Positions 7,254 to 15,039 of a stretch of 64,000 nucleotides of DNA are shown here, in pieces. Below the pieces are notes generated by a model. It was not told the origin of the DNA and ran no database searches. It saw only the letters and a program-made list of their open reading frames with translations. A program made the translations under genes and the position numbers. Each line of letters opens with the position of its first letter. The first letter of the stretch is position 1. This stretch comes from Achromobacter sp. MFA1 R4 (lineage in GTDB: Bacteria > Pseudomonadota > Gammaproteobacteria > Burkholderiales > Burkholderiaceae_B). The stretch is from NCBI RefSeq assembly GCF_900156745.1, contig NZ_LT707065.1:1-64000 (forward strand). Reading direction: 5' to 3'.

Positions 7254-7489
7254 TGGCCCTGACCAAAAAGGAGCGCGACGACTACGAGCGCATGCGTACC
7301 GCCCTGAAGCGGATAGCAACAGGCTACATGACGCTTAAGCAAATCGAACGCGACGCCGAGAAGCGCATTGGCCTGTCCTACCGGGAGGTACTGGAAATGG
7401 CCTACGAGAATATCCGGGATGACGCACGGGATGCTGTTCGCGGTGTCCGGGCGGCGTCTGGTGCAGCCTCTCAGCAGCAGGAGGGGTGA
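7253..7489 (+). CDS. Phage hypothetical protein, 78 aa
   Basis: A highly charged helical protein starting MALTKKERDDYERMRTALKR and ending in a Gln-rich tail. Two adjacent ATG codons (7250, 7253) overlap the previous stop; the second has the better distance from GGGAGA. No domain recognised. The next gene begins at the stop (TGATG). Confidence 0.6.
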   Translation: MALTKKERDDYERMRTALKRIATGYMTLKQIERDAEKRIGLSYREVLEMAYENIRDDARDAVRGVRAASGAASQQQEG

Positions 7490-7836
7490 TGGAACTCGTA
7501 CTCGAAGAATCCTACGCCATGGACGATTCGTGCCAGCTCCAATACTGGGCGCGTGGTCACTGGTCCTGGGGCGAATTCGTCACGGCCGTGCAGGACAGGA
7601 TCGCGCGGGAGGAACGAGACATCCCGAATTGGGTAGTCGTTCAAGCGCCCGTGAAGCAGCTCTACCAGCGCGCCGTCCCGTGCCGCGATTCCATCGTCGG
7701 CGATACCCGCTACGTGCATTCGGACAAGCCGGGGCGCGGTGCTACCGCCGTCACCGTCATGGATTTCTGGTTTCCGATGCACGCCTACCTGCCGCCCAAG
7801 CCGCAGCCGTACCGCTTTCCCAAGGAAGGGACATGA
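7489..7836 (+). CDS. Phage hypothetical protein, 115 aa
   Basis: MELVLEESYAMDDSCQLQYW starts after GGAGGGGTG. The protein is rich in aromatic residues (WARGHWSWGEFVTAVQDR) and ends KPQPYRFPKEGT. No family recognised. It shares a 4-base ATGA overlap with the next gene, so it is part of the coupled early operon. Confidence 0.65.
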   Translation: MELVLEESYAMDDSCQLQYWARGHWSWGEFVTAVQDRIAREERDIPNWVVVQAPVKQLYQRAVPCRDSIVGDTRYVHSDKPGRGATAVTVMDFWFPMHAYLPPKPQPYRFPKEGT

Positions 7837-8831
7837 CACGAAAACGCGAAGTTCTCGCCAGCGAAGATATCTCTGCCCTGCCCCCGCCGTCGCACCGTCA
7901 CCCGATGAGCGGCGAGCCGATTTGGGATCAGCACGCGGTACGCGCCCTGCTGTCCAAGCTGCGCGCCCCTGTAGCCGACAACTGGCAGCAGTACGCATTG
8001 CCCGGAGAGACGACCGCCGAGCAGGTATGCGAACGGATGAATGCCGAAGTCACCCGGCGCACCGTTGCGGCCATGCGGGCAAGCGCCCCTGTAGCCGGGG
8101 AGGCGCAACACCCTGACGATGTGGCCGTTGAACGGTTCGCCATCGCAATGAAGGCCAAGTTGGCCGAAAAGCGCAAGCAGGGTTACGGCGGCTGGGACGA
8201 TGAGGAATGCCCCGCGCAATGGCTTTCTCAACTACTGCGCGCCCATGTGGAAAAGGGCGATCCACTGGACGTGGGCAATTTTGCCATGATGTTGCACCAG
8301 CGCGGCGAGCGCATCACCGATGCCGCGCCCCAGGCCAGCGAGGCGCAATGTTCCTGCTCCAGCGGCGACGGCTCCCTACGCCATCCGTGCGCGGTTCATG
8401 GTGGAGACCATTTCCGTGACGCCACGCAAATGGTTGGTGCCAGCGAGGCGGTGCGCGATGCGCTGATGGCTTTCGATGAGGCCATGAAGCTATGCGACGA
8501 CTTCCCCGAACTGCAACACCATCGCGATGCGCTGCGGTTTGCCGTGCAGAAGGCCCGCGCCGCCCTGTCCGCGCAACCGGGCGCGCAGAAGTACTGCCAG
8601 TGGCAACCGATCGAGACGGCGCCCAAGGATGAGGTGATCCTGCTGTTCGGCGGCCTGAAGAAGGACGGCAAAGTCTACGCTCCGCATATCAATGTCGGAT
8701 ATTGGACGGAGCAATTCGGGTGGACATGCCTCGTCCACTCCCACCAAGAGTTCGCCCATATCGAGCCGACGCACTGGATGCCGCGCCCTCCGTTTCCTGC
8801 CCAGGCCTACCCCGACAACAAGGAGCAATGA
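7833..8831 (+). CDS. Large DUF551 fusion phage protein
   Basis: A 332-residue protein starting MTRKREVLASEDISALPPPS at an ATGA overlap. The middle repeats helical segments, including ERFAIAMKAKLAEKRKQGYG then GWDDEECPAQWLSQLL, seen in phage proteins of unknown role. A Cys/His-rich patch (CSCSSGDGSLRHPCAVHGGD) follows. The last 85 residues are a DUF551 domain (WQPIETAPKDEVILLF to THWMPRPPFP). The frame is open far upstream, but only the start at 7833 has a ribosome site (AAGGAAGG). Confidence 0.7.
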   Translation: MTRKREVLASEDISALPPPSHRHPMSGEPIWDQHAVRALLSKLRAPVADNWQQYALPGETTAEQVCERMNAEVTRRTVAAMRASAPVAGEAQHPDDVAVERFAIAMKAKLAEKRKQGYGGWDDEECPAQWLSQLLRAHVEKGDPLDVGNFAMMLHQRGERITDAAPQASEAQCSCSSGDGSLRHPCAVHGGDHFRDATQMVGASEAVRDALMAFDEAMKLCDDFPELQHHRDALRFAVQKARAALSAQPGAQKYCQWQPIETAPKDEVILLFGGLKKDGKVYAPHINVGYWTEQFGWTCLVHSHQEFAHIEPTHWMPRPPFPAQAYPDNKEQ

Positions 8832-9112
8832 TGAACAAGCAAGACTTGGACGCCATAGCCACCCGCGAGGCGCACTGCAAGCCCTATGGCTCTGCGGTGA
8901 CGCTCAGTATTGGAGAGCGCGACGAGCTGGTGGCGCTGGCGAGGGATGGGATGCGGTATCGGTGGCTGCGCGTACAGCCAAATGACACCCAGACTCCACG
9001 GATTGACGTGGTGCATTGGGTAGAAGAAGGCGACGTGAACGCCGGATCAGGCTTGCGCATGGAAGAGCTGGACAGCGCCATAGACGCTGCCATGGCTAAG
9101 GAGGGAGCATGA
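8831..9112 (+). CDS. Phage hypothetical protein, 93 aa
   Basis: MNKQDLDAIATREAHCKPYG then SAVTLSIGERDELVALARDG MRYRW: the motif ending ALARDGxRYRWLR is shared by many small phage proteins. Ends ELDSAIDAAMAKEGA. AGGAG lies just upstream; ATG 8828 is an alternative start. The stop overlaps the next ATG. Confidence 0.65.
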   Translation: MNKQDLDAIATREAHCKPYGSAVTLSIGERDELVALARDGMRYRWLRVQPNDTQTPRIDVVHWVEEGDVNAGSGLRMEELDSAIDAAMAKEGA

Positions 9113-9198
9113 GCTGGCCTGAAGCATTCTTTGGCGCTGTTTTCATTATCTGCGTGGCATGGGTCTACGTTACCGCCATCAAGGATAAGGATGACTGA
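9109..9198 (+). CDS. 29-aa membrane microprotein
   Basis: ATGA overlap with the previous gene and a GAGGGAG ribosome site. MSWPEAFFGAVFIICVAWVY then VTAIKDKDD is a single membrane helix with a charged C-terminus. It overlaps the following 19-codon frame. Confidence 0.45.
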   Translation: MSWPEAFFGAVFIICVAWVYVTAIKDKDD

Positions 9199-9250
9199 CC
9201 AAATCCAGCGCGTGCTGGAAGTAACCCGCAAGTATTGGATGCCCGCCTAG
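9191..9250 (+). CDS. Possible 19-aa peptide
   Basis: ATG at 9191 overlaps the stop of the membrane peptide, giving MTDQIQRVLEVTRKYWMPA. Its stop codon lies exactly in the loop of the 9241-9257 hairpin, the same arrangement as the next gene and the 9593-9611 hairpin. That parallel is the main support; otherwise it could be chance. Confidence 0.3.
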   Translation: MTDQIQRVLEVTRKYWMPA

Positions 9251-9265
9251 CGCGGGCTTTGTTTT
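9241..9265 (+). terminator. Hairpin with U-rich tail before RBS
   Basis: GCCCGC (9241-9246) pairs with GCGGGC (9252-9257), followed by TTTGTTTT and at once by GGAG and the ATG at 9277. It looks like an intrinsic terminator or attenuator placed in the leader of the next gene. The same tail (GGGCTTTGTTTTGGAG) recurs at 9608-9623. Confidence 0.6.
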
Positions 9266-9276
9266 GGAGAAAGCAG

Positions 9277-9603
9277 ATGGGATACCGCACCGTTGTGATG
9301 CTCTACAACGATCAGGCTGGGCAGTGGACGAACGACCCGGACCTGGGAATGAAGATCTCCAGGAAGATGAACTTCGCCATGGGTACGGTCACCAATCCGC
9401 GGGAAGTCGATCTTTCCTACGGCCGGATCATCCAGTGCCACCATGCCGACTGCCTGGACCTTGGCATCTTCAACAGCTACCAATTCGTTCCCCTGGCGTC
9501 TGGAGCTTGGCAACCTGGCGAGGAAGCCGACGCGATGGCCCTGCGCATGCTCAAGGAAGCTGCGGAGAAGCTTGGCTACCGACTGGTAAAACGCCCTGCT
9601 TGA
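9277..9603 (+). CDS. Phage hypothetical protein, 108 aa
   Basis: MGYRTVVMLYNDQAGQWTND to KLGYRLVKRPA. The protein mixes beta strands (RIIQCHHADCLDLGIFNSY) with a C-terminal helix and has a Cys/His pair, but no zinc site I can name. It starts after the hairpin leader with GGAGAAAGCAG. Its own stop lies in the loop of the next hairpin. Confidence 0.65.
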   Translation: MGYRTVVMLYNDQAGQWTNDPDLGMKISRKMNFAMGTVTNPREVDLSYGRIIQCHHADCLDLGIFNSYQFVPLASGAWQPGEEADAMALRMLKEAAEKLGYRLVKRPA

Positions 9604-9620
9604 TGCAGGGCTTTGTTTTG
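9593..9620 (+). terminator. Second stop-in-loop hairpin with U-rich tail
   Basis: GCCCTGC (9593-9599) pairs with GCAGGGC (9605-9611); the loop TTGAT contains the stop codon of the upstream gene. TTTGTTTT and GGAGGCGAT follow, then the ATG at 9629. A ribosome finishing the upstream gene would melt this hairpin. Confidence 0.65.
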
Positions 9621-9628
9621 GAGGCGAT

Positions 9629-9802
9629 ATGAAATCCACAGAATTTATCGGCGCTGGACTGATCCTCTGGGTCGTCCTGGCCTGGTTCACACACATCTTT
9701 GTTTGCCTGAAAACCGCTTCCTGGGGATTCCTGATCGCCGGGGCTATCTTCTTTCCGGTCGCTTTCGTCCACGGCACCGGAATCTGGTTTGGCGCTTTCT
9801 AG
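9629..9802 (+). CDS. 57-aa two-helix membrane protein
   Basis: MKSTEFIGAGLILWVVLAWF then THIFVCLKTASWGFLIAGAI and FFPVAFVHGTGIWFGAF: two membrane segments with a short loop, the size of a phage holin-like or superinfection-related protein. GGAGGCGAT precedes its ATG and the identical GGAGGCGAT precedes the next gene. No family identified. Confidence 0.55.
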   Translation: MKSTEFIGAGLILWVVLAWFTHIFVCLKTASWGFLIAGAIFFPVAFVHGTGIWFGAF

Positions 9803-9810
9803 GAGGCGAT

Positions 9811-10152
9811 ATGCTTTCAGTCCCCGAGGCCGCCCAGCATTTGGGGGTCTCCCCTCGCACCGTCTATGATCTGGCCGCCCCGGGTGGCCCGATCCCCTGC
9901 CACCGCGTCGGGCGCCGAATCCTGTTCTCGCCCGAAGACCTTGCCGAGTACCTGCAATCATGCCGATATACCGAGACAAAGCGCGCGGTTGCCTCGTCTT
10001 TGAGTTCGACCGTCTCATTGAAGGGAAGCGGGTCCGCGCTCGAAAAGCTCTTCCAAAGTCGTGGAGTAAAGCCCAGGCTGACGCCTACGACCGCCAAGAA
10101 TCGGCGAGACTCTACGCCCTTGCATCTGGTGTCGAACGCCCGCAGTTCCTGA
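9811..10152 (+). CDS. Excisionase-like helix-turn-helix protein
   Basis: The first 50 residues (MLSVPEAAQHLGVSPRTVYD then HRVGRRILFSPEDLAEYL) are a MerR-like HTH_17 domain of the excisionase kind. It sits directly before the integrase, the usual place for a recombination directionality factor. The frame continues 193 bases into int with Ser/Thr-rich sequence that looks less like a folded protein, so the C-terminal part may be a by-product of overlap. Confidence 0.75.
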   Translation: MLSVPEAAQHLGVSPRTVYDLAAPGGPIPCHRVGRRILFSPEDLAEYLQSCRYTETKRAVASSLSSTVSLKGSGSALEKLFQSRGVKPRLTPTTAKNRRDSTPLHLVSNARSS

Positions 10153-10955
10153 TTGAAGACGCGATTGCTATCTATCTCAAGGAGCGCACCCCGGACCTCA
10201 AGTCTGGGGACAACATTCAGCGCGAATTGGGGATGATGATGTGGGCCTACAAGGGCAAGCCCATTGGAGCGCTCGCCGAAGTCTGCCGGGACTACGTAGA
10301 GAAAGCGTTCAATGAGCAGACCGGCGAGCCACTGTCGGCCGCCACCAAGCGCAACCGCATTCGGTACCTAACCAGCGCGTGCAGATGGGCCTGGAAGCGC
10401 CACGGGATGCACGACCGGGACCCGGCTGAGCGTGTGATAGCCCCAGAGGTCAGGAACGAGCGGAGGCACTTTGTAGACCGCGCCGAGATGCTGGCCATCG
10501 CCCGCGCCTGCAGGTGCAAGAAGTCTCGCGCAGCCATCCGCATTGCCTTCTACAGCGGAATGCGCCTGAGCGAGATCCTGGAAGCCGAGCGGGTAGGTGG
10601 GATGTTCGTTCTGGACGACACCAAGAACGGCGAACCCCGCCACGTCCCGATGCATCCGAAGATCCGGGCTGCGTCCAAGGTCGCCCCGCGCAACAAGTGG
10701 AACGTGTCCAAGGAGTTCAAAGCCGCAGCGGTCGCCGTGGGCATGGGCCATTTGCGCTTCCACGATCTACGCCACAGCGCCGCCAGCGCCATGATCAATG
10801 CGAAGGTCGACCTGTACACCGTGGGCGCGGTCCTGGGGCACAAGTCCGCAGCCAGCACCAAGAGATACAGTCACCTGGCAACCGAGGCGATCCGAATGGC
10901 CCTGGGGGAGATTGGCAAAAAATCCCCCACACAAAAGAAAGCGCGGGTTGCGTGA
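9960..10955 (+). CDS. int: Tyrosine-type phage integrase
   Basis: A 331-residue site-specific recombinase. The catalytic residues are visible: Arg202 (SGMRLSEIL), His268 and Arg271 (HDLRHSAAS), His294 (LGHKS) and the nucleophile Tyr303 (KRYSHL). The N-terminal region is an arm-binding domain and residues 60-160 the core-binding SAM-like domain. It starts inside the excisionase-like gene and reads toward the tRNA fragment 27 bases downstream, as in lambda, so that fragment is its probable attachment site. Confidence 0.93.
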   Translation: MPIYRDKARGCLVFEFDRLIEGKRVRARKALPKSWSKAQADAYDRQESARLYALASGVERPQFLIEDAIAIYLKERTPDLKSGDNIQRELGMMMWAYKGKPIGALAEVCRDYVEKAFNEQTGEPLSAATKRNRIRYLTSACRWAWKRHGMHDRDPAERVIAPEVRNERRHFVDRAEMLAIARACRCKKSRAAIRIAFYSGMRLSEILEAERVGGMFVLDDTKNGEPRHVPMHPKIRAASKVAPRNKWNVSKEFKAAAVAVGMGHLRFHDLRHSAASAMINAKVDLYTVGAVLGHKSAASTKRYSHLATEAIRMALGEIGKKSPTQKKARVA

Positions 10956-10981
10956 ACTGCCCGCAAACCCGCGCCGTTACT

Positions 10982-11034
10982 TGGTAGGCCCCCCGAGAGT
11001 CGAACTCGGCACCAACGGATTATGAGTCTGCTGC
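10982..11034 (-). other. 3' half of tRNA(CAT): phage attachment core
   Basis: Read on the minus strand, this is the anticodon loop CTCATAA, the T-arm (CCGAG, loop, CTCGG), acceptor 3' strand and CCA of a tRNA-Ile2/Met(CAT). Identity stops at GCAGC before the anticodon stem, and no D-arm or 5' acceptor strand follows on the right. It is therefore a tRNA 3' end carried by a phage, not a gene. Placement 27 bases after int marks it as attachment DNA. Since its outside neighbour is not the tRNA 5' half, it has attP rather than attR form. Confidence 0.75.
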
Positions 11035-11051
11035 GGAATCTAAGCTTTATG

Positions 11052-11143
11052 CGGGTTCTGAACCCGTATCCGTTCCGCAATCCGCGTCGCCGACGGCCGA
11101 AAGCCACCTTTAGAATCAATCACCGAGATCCGATTGCGGAACG
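11052..11143. repeat. Inverted repeats beside the att core
   Basis: CGTTCCGCAATC at 11071-11082 is the exact reverse complement of 11132-11143, with 49 bases between. Just before it, CGGGTTC-T-GAACCCG (11052-11066) is a near-perfect palindrome. No gene lies in 11035-11270. The position next to the attachment core suggests binding sites for integrase or excisionase, but this is inference. Confidence 0.4.
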
Positions 11144-11270
11144 CCATTTGAGAGCGCGTTGTGCGAAGGATGCAATAGCCCTCAGACATGTCAGCGGGGG
11201 ATATGCATTCTTCGCGCCGCGTCGACCGGACAGATAAAATGGAAGAACGATAGGGGCTCGGGCCAGTCTA

Positions 11271-11942
11271 TTGAACGCGAATCCGATAACATGTTGGGAG
11301 TTAACCGTTGCCGACCAGGAGAGCAATGTGTCTGAGTTGATGTTGCGCATCCGCGTGGAACAGAGGGCCGGAGTAGCTCAGTTTGCGTGGCTGAACTTTC
11401 AGAAGGACGGCTCCATCTCCATTGGATTGAACGACCGAGTCTTTAGCCCTCCGGATTTAGGTCATCACTTCGGCGTGTGGAGCGCATTCAACCGAGAAAA
11501 ACTCGAGTATGTCGTTGGCCATGACCCGAAAGCACTCAAGCCAATTGGTTCGGCACACCTCACTTTTCATCCCCCGATCCATTTTCACCTGACAAAAGGC
11601 AAGGGACAAAAGCCATTCCAGGGGATCGCCGATGTCGACTTAACCGTCAAGCAGGACGGATTCATGCCATGGGCACGCATCGTTTCGAAGCCTGTGTCTA
11701 AATTGCCGCCTGCGTCCAATGGCCGTCCAGGAAAAAGTGCTGAGGACTTAGTTCTTCCAAAACGAGACGGCGAGTATTCGATGGGCTTGCGCGTAGACTT
11801 CTTAGATCCCAGTCACACCTATGCGCCGCAACTTAACCGGTTCGAAAAGCAAGTGGCTTGGCATTCACGTCTCATTTCCGTGTCCGTCGAATATTTGGAA
11901 CCTCAGCAGGTTTCGACTATGGCTTGGACGCATCAGTTTTGA
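11271..11942 (+). CDS. Protein of unknown function, 223 aa
   Basis: A soluble, beta-rich protein (VEQRAGVAQFAWLNFQKDGS then ISIGLNDRVFSPP) with HLTFHPPIHFHLTKGKGQK in the middle and MAWTHQF at the C-terminus. The listed start is TTG at 11271; an in-frame ATG at 11340 is possible and neither has a strong ribosome site. Base composition is lower in GC than the host. I recognise no domain. It lies in the cargo region between the att core and the phage lysis genes, near the KAP ATPase. Confidence 0.55.
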   Translation: MNANPITCWELTVADQESNVSELMLRIRVEQRAGVAQFAWLNFQKDGSISIGLNDRVFSPPDLGHHFGVWSAFNREKLEYVVGHDPKALKPIGSAHLTFHPPIHFHLTKGKGQKPFQGIADVDLTVKQDGFMPWARIVSKPVSKLPPASNGRPGKSAEDLVLPKRDGEYSMGLRVDFLDPSHTYAPQLNRFEKQVAWHSRLISVSVEYLEPQQVSTMAWTHQF

Positions 11943-12004
11943 CGCATCCCGTAGGAGGTGCATGGGGTGCCAGAACCAAAGCTCGTCCCTTATTGGAGTA
12001 ATTC

Positions 12005-12500
12005 ATGTGTCGGCACTACCAGACGCTGAAAGACGCCGAGCTGATGCTGAAAAAGTTCGGCGTGACCCGGCCGGGCGTGCTTGGCAAGTACGCCATGAGG
12101 CTGCGATACCAAGGCGTGTTCGTCCGCCGACCGCTCGAGCATGACTGCGACGAGGCGGTGCCAGAGCTTGAGGCCGTCACGGGCCAGGGGGCTGATCTCG
12201 GTATCCACCCATCCGGACGCGCTCGCTGGCGCTGAAAAGGGGTCGACCTTCAATGCGAGGGACGACCGCGGCACCAACGCCTTCACCTTCCGGAACGCTA
12301 GGCGGCGAGCGCGGCTACGCATCACGCCCACCGATGCCATCTCCGAATTCGATTGGCGATCCGGTAAGGCCGTAGCCACGCGCTTCCCCCGGGCCGACGG
12401 CGCCGCAGGACGTCGCAGGCCTCTGGGACCGCTACCGTGAGTCCGCCGGGCAGTAGCAGGCGGGCTGGTACTCCGCTACGAAACGTCGCGGCCTCTCGGT
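12005..12500 (+). pseudogene. Broken SRAP (YedK/HMCES-like) peptidase gene
   Basis: The start MCRHYQTLKDAELMLKKFGV has the catalytic Cys2 of SRAP proteins, which crosslink to abasic sites in single-stranded DNA. The frame stops at 12235, and the rest of the family sequence continues in another frame: GLISVSTHPDALAGAEKGST, FNARDD, and PTDAISEFDWRSGKAVATRF. A third frame then gives GLWDRYRESAGQ near 12420-12460. At least two frameshifts and missing C-terminal motifs make it non-functional. SRAP genes are frequent in phages, so this may be old phage cargo. Confidence 0.75.
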
Positions 12501-12565
12501 GAAAGACATGACGCCCTCGAATGTTACAGTGATTAGCGAGACCATTTATAGCCGTTGGCCACACT

Positions 12566-14077
12566 ATGAACCCTTCTATGCCGGATTCTACCGACGAGAT
12601 TTCCGACAACCCTTGGCACGACGACGTCTTGGATCGCGGAGGATTAGCCGCCACGCTAGAAGCACATCTGGTCCAGCGCACCAAGGCGTCTAAACGCGCG
12701 ACTATGTCGATTGCTCTTGACGGACGTTGGGGCTCTGGAAAAACCTTCTTCGTTGAGCGGTGGATAGCGCAACTACAAAGTAACGGCCGCTGCGTAATTT
12801 TTTTTGATGCATGGCAACACGATCGAGCCATTGACCCCGCCTTGGCCTTTATGGCGGAACTGAGTCGACAAGTCAAAGAGTGGGCTGCACGGACAATCGA
12901 CACAGATGCAACGATGTCCACAATCGAGACCACGCTCAATGAAACGTTGTCTCATATCAAACGCGCAGCAAAGCCAGTTGCCACAACGTTCCTCAGTGGC
13001 CTTATGAAAAAGACGATCGGCTCGTCCATTTCAGATCTTTTGTCCGCAGCATCGGGCGAAGACGATTCAAAGGGCGATAGCTCGCAAACTTCCGCAACTC
13101 AGGCGCTTGATCAAGCACTCGATCAATACCTGGACCAGGTCATGGCGGAGCATGAAATCCGCCACTCCTCCGTCGCGAAGTTTCGACAAAGCTTAGAGGC
13201 GCTTGCCAATTCGCTGGCTAAAGCAAAATCCTTAGAGGGCCCTGTGTTTGTAGTGATAGACGAACTCGATAGATGCCGTCCTAATTTCGCAGTCCAACTA
13301 TTGGAAGGCGTGAAGCACCTGTTCAGCGTTCGCAACGTCTGCTTTGTTTTTTCCACAAATCTTCCGCAACTGGCTGCTTCAGTTCAAGCGGTTTACGGCC
13401 CGAACTTCGACGGCCGAGACTACCTCGGAAGGTTCTTTGAGCAAGAGCTAAAGTTGCCGCTTCCAACGGGGCAGCAATTCGCCCGTTTCCTATTCCGGGA
13501 AACTAATGAAAACCGGTCCAGCAGGATCTTCAGCGGCAGCTATTTTTTCGAAGATTTCTCCGGTGAACATCGCGACGCCAACATCTGGACCGGTTTGTGC
13601 AGATCGTTAGGAGTAACCTTGCGTCAGCAACAACAGGCGTTCACGACGTTCGATATCAGCTGCAATTCTTATCCGGGCAACGGAGCCATTCCCGGAGTTT
13701 GGCTAATGTTCTTGTGCTTGCTTCAGAGGGCATATCCAACGGTATTTTCAAACTTGCACCACGCCAGGCGCGGACCTTCGACCTTTGACGATTTCTTCGG
13801 CATCTTGAAGGCAGTTCCTTGGCACGAGCAGCTTCTTCGCCGAGGAGGCCGCAGTATGGGCGTGCCAACGGACTCAATCGAACTTAGTCGACTGCTCTTC
13901 TACCACTTCGCGCTTTCAAAAATGGATTACCCGGGTGATGTTCAGGCAGTCAGCAGCAATACAGAGGACGTGGCCAGAGATTTAGCCGAGTTTGTCAGCG
14001 GAGGTTGTCGCCCGGGCGACCCTTCCATGCTAAGTACACCCTTTAGGATAGTATCGACGGCTGGTCTATTGTCATAA
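12566..14077 (+). CDS. KAP family P-loop NTPase
   Basis: A 503-residue protein with Walker A GRWGSGKT (residues 53-60) and Walker B VFVVIDELDRCRP (226-239), the signature of KAP NTPases. The usual two membrane helices between them are weak here, with only one short hydrophobic stretch near 138-155. KAP proteins include PifA of plasmid F, which aborts T7 infection, and several phage-defence proteins. GC content is clearly below the chromosome, pointing to transfer. It sits between the att core and phage lysis genes, a typical place for defence cargo. The start is uncertain because no ribosome site is evident before 12566 or 12578. Confidence 0.85.
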   Translation: MNPSMPDSTDEISDNPWHDDVLDRGGLAATLEAHLVQRTKASKRATMSIALDGRWGSGKTFFVERWIAQLQSNGRCVIFFDAWQHDRAIDPALAFMAELSRQVKEWAARTIDTDATMSTIETTLNETLSHIKRAAKPVATTFLSGLMKKTIGSSISDLLSAASGEDDSKGDSSQTSATQALDQALDQYLDQVMAEHEIRHSSVAKFRQSLEALANSLAKAKSLEGPVFVVIDELDRCRPNFAVQLLEGVKHLFSVRNVCFVFSTNLPQLAASVQAVYGPNFDGRDYLGRFFEQELKLPLPTGQQFARFLFRETNENRSSRIFSGSYFFEDFSGEHRDANIWTGLCRSLGVTLRQQQQAFTTFDISCNSYPGNGAIPGVWLMFLCLLQRAYPTVFSNLHHARRGPSTFDDFFGILKAVPWHEQLLRRGGRSMGVPTDSIELSRLLFYHFALSKMDYPGDVQAVSSNTEDVARDLAEFVSGGCRPGDPSMLSTPFRIVSTAGLLS

Positions 14078-14182
14078 ACGTCAACCCTCGATTTTGGCGG
14101 AGTTATGCCGCACTTGGTAGGACATGGATTATTCCGCAAAGGCGCCGCGGTGACGTCACCCCCGTTTCGCAGCAGTTGAAAA

Positions 14183-15039
14183 CTAGAATTCGGTCGGCTC
14201 AGGCAGGCTGACCTGCTGTGTTTTGGCGTATTCACTCGGGGTCAGCATGCCGAGCGAGCCATGGGGTCGGTGGTCATTGTAATCAGCACGCCATGCTTCA
14301 ATGACCGTCTTCGCATGCTCAAGCGATAGGAATTCATGCGCGTTCGGGCACTCATCCCGTAGCCGGCCGTTAAACGACTCGCGAAGGCAGTTATCTGTGG
14401 GTTTGCCCGGCCGAGTGAAGTCCAGCAACACTTTGTTCTCCCAAGCCCATAAATCCAGTGCTTTGGACGTGAATTCTGTTTTATGGTCGACGGTGATACT
14501 GGCCGGCAAAGCAACCCTCTTGGCGACTCGCTCGAGCGCCTGAACCACGCTGTCACCGGTTAGCCGAAAACCGACCTCCAACACGAGACTCTCACGGCTC
14601 CAGTTATCCACGACGGTCAGCACCCGAAACGCTCGCCCGTCAGCTAATTGGTCATGCACGAAATCCATGCTCCAGCGCTGCCCAGCACCTGTTGCTTGCG
14701 GTGCGGGCCCCGATGCAGACTCAACCGCTTATTGCGGCGGACGCGCATCCGAACCTGCAGCCCTTCCAGGCGGTACAGGCGATGGACTCGCTTGAGATTG
14801 ACCTGCCAACGTTCTCGGCGCAAAAGGATATGAATCCGCTCATAACCAAATCTCGGTCTGCTCATCGCGATGTCTCGAATGCGCATCCGCAATGCCCACT
14901 GATCTCGCGCGCTGCTTTTGCGATACCGACTGCCGCTGGAAAATTGACCCAACCGACACGCCCTCTGGACACTTACCTGATGCACGTCCAGGATCCATTG
15001 AACCACCTCCCGGCGGCGTGTCGGCGTCAGACCTTTTTT
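14183..15039 (-). pseudogene. IS3 OrfB transposase, frameshifted
   Basis: The DDE transposase is split. The upstream part (VVQWILDVHQVSVQRACRLG, then the HTH_21-type region ending HRKQQVLG) and the downstream part (WSMDFVHDQLADGRAFRVLT then VVDNWSRE) lie in different frames, with one base missing near 14670-14680. Catalytic residues can be found in the downstream part: Asp in MDFVHD, Asp in TVDHKTEF and Glu in RESFNG. Without correction no intact integrase domain is made, so the copy is probably immobile on its own. Confidence 0.75.

Noticed and set aside
10982-11034. Functional tRNA-Ile2/Met gene
   Set aside because: Only the anticodon loop to CCA part is present; D-arm and 5' acceptor strand are absent on the right.
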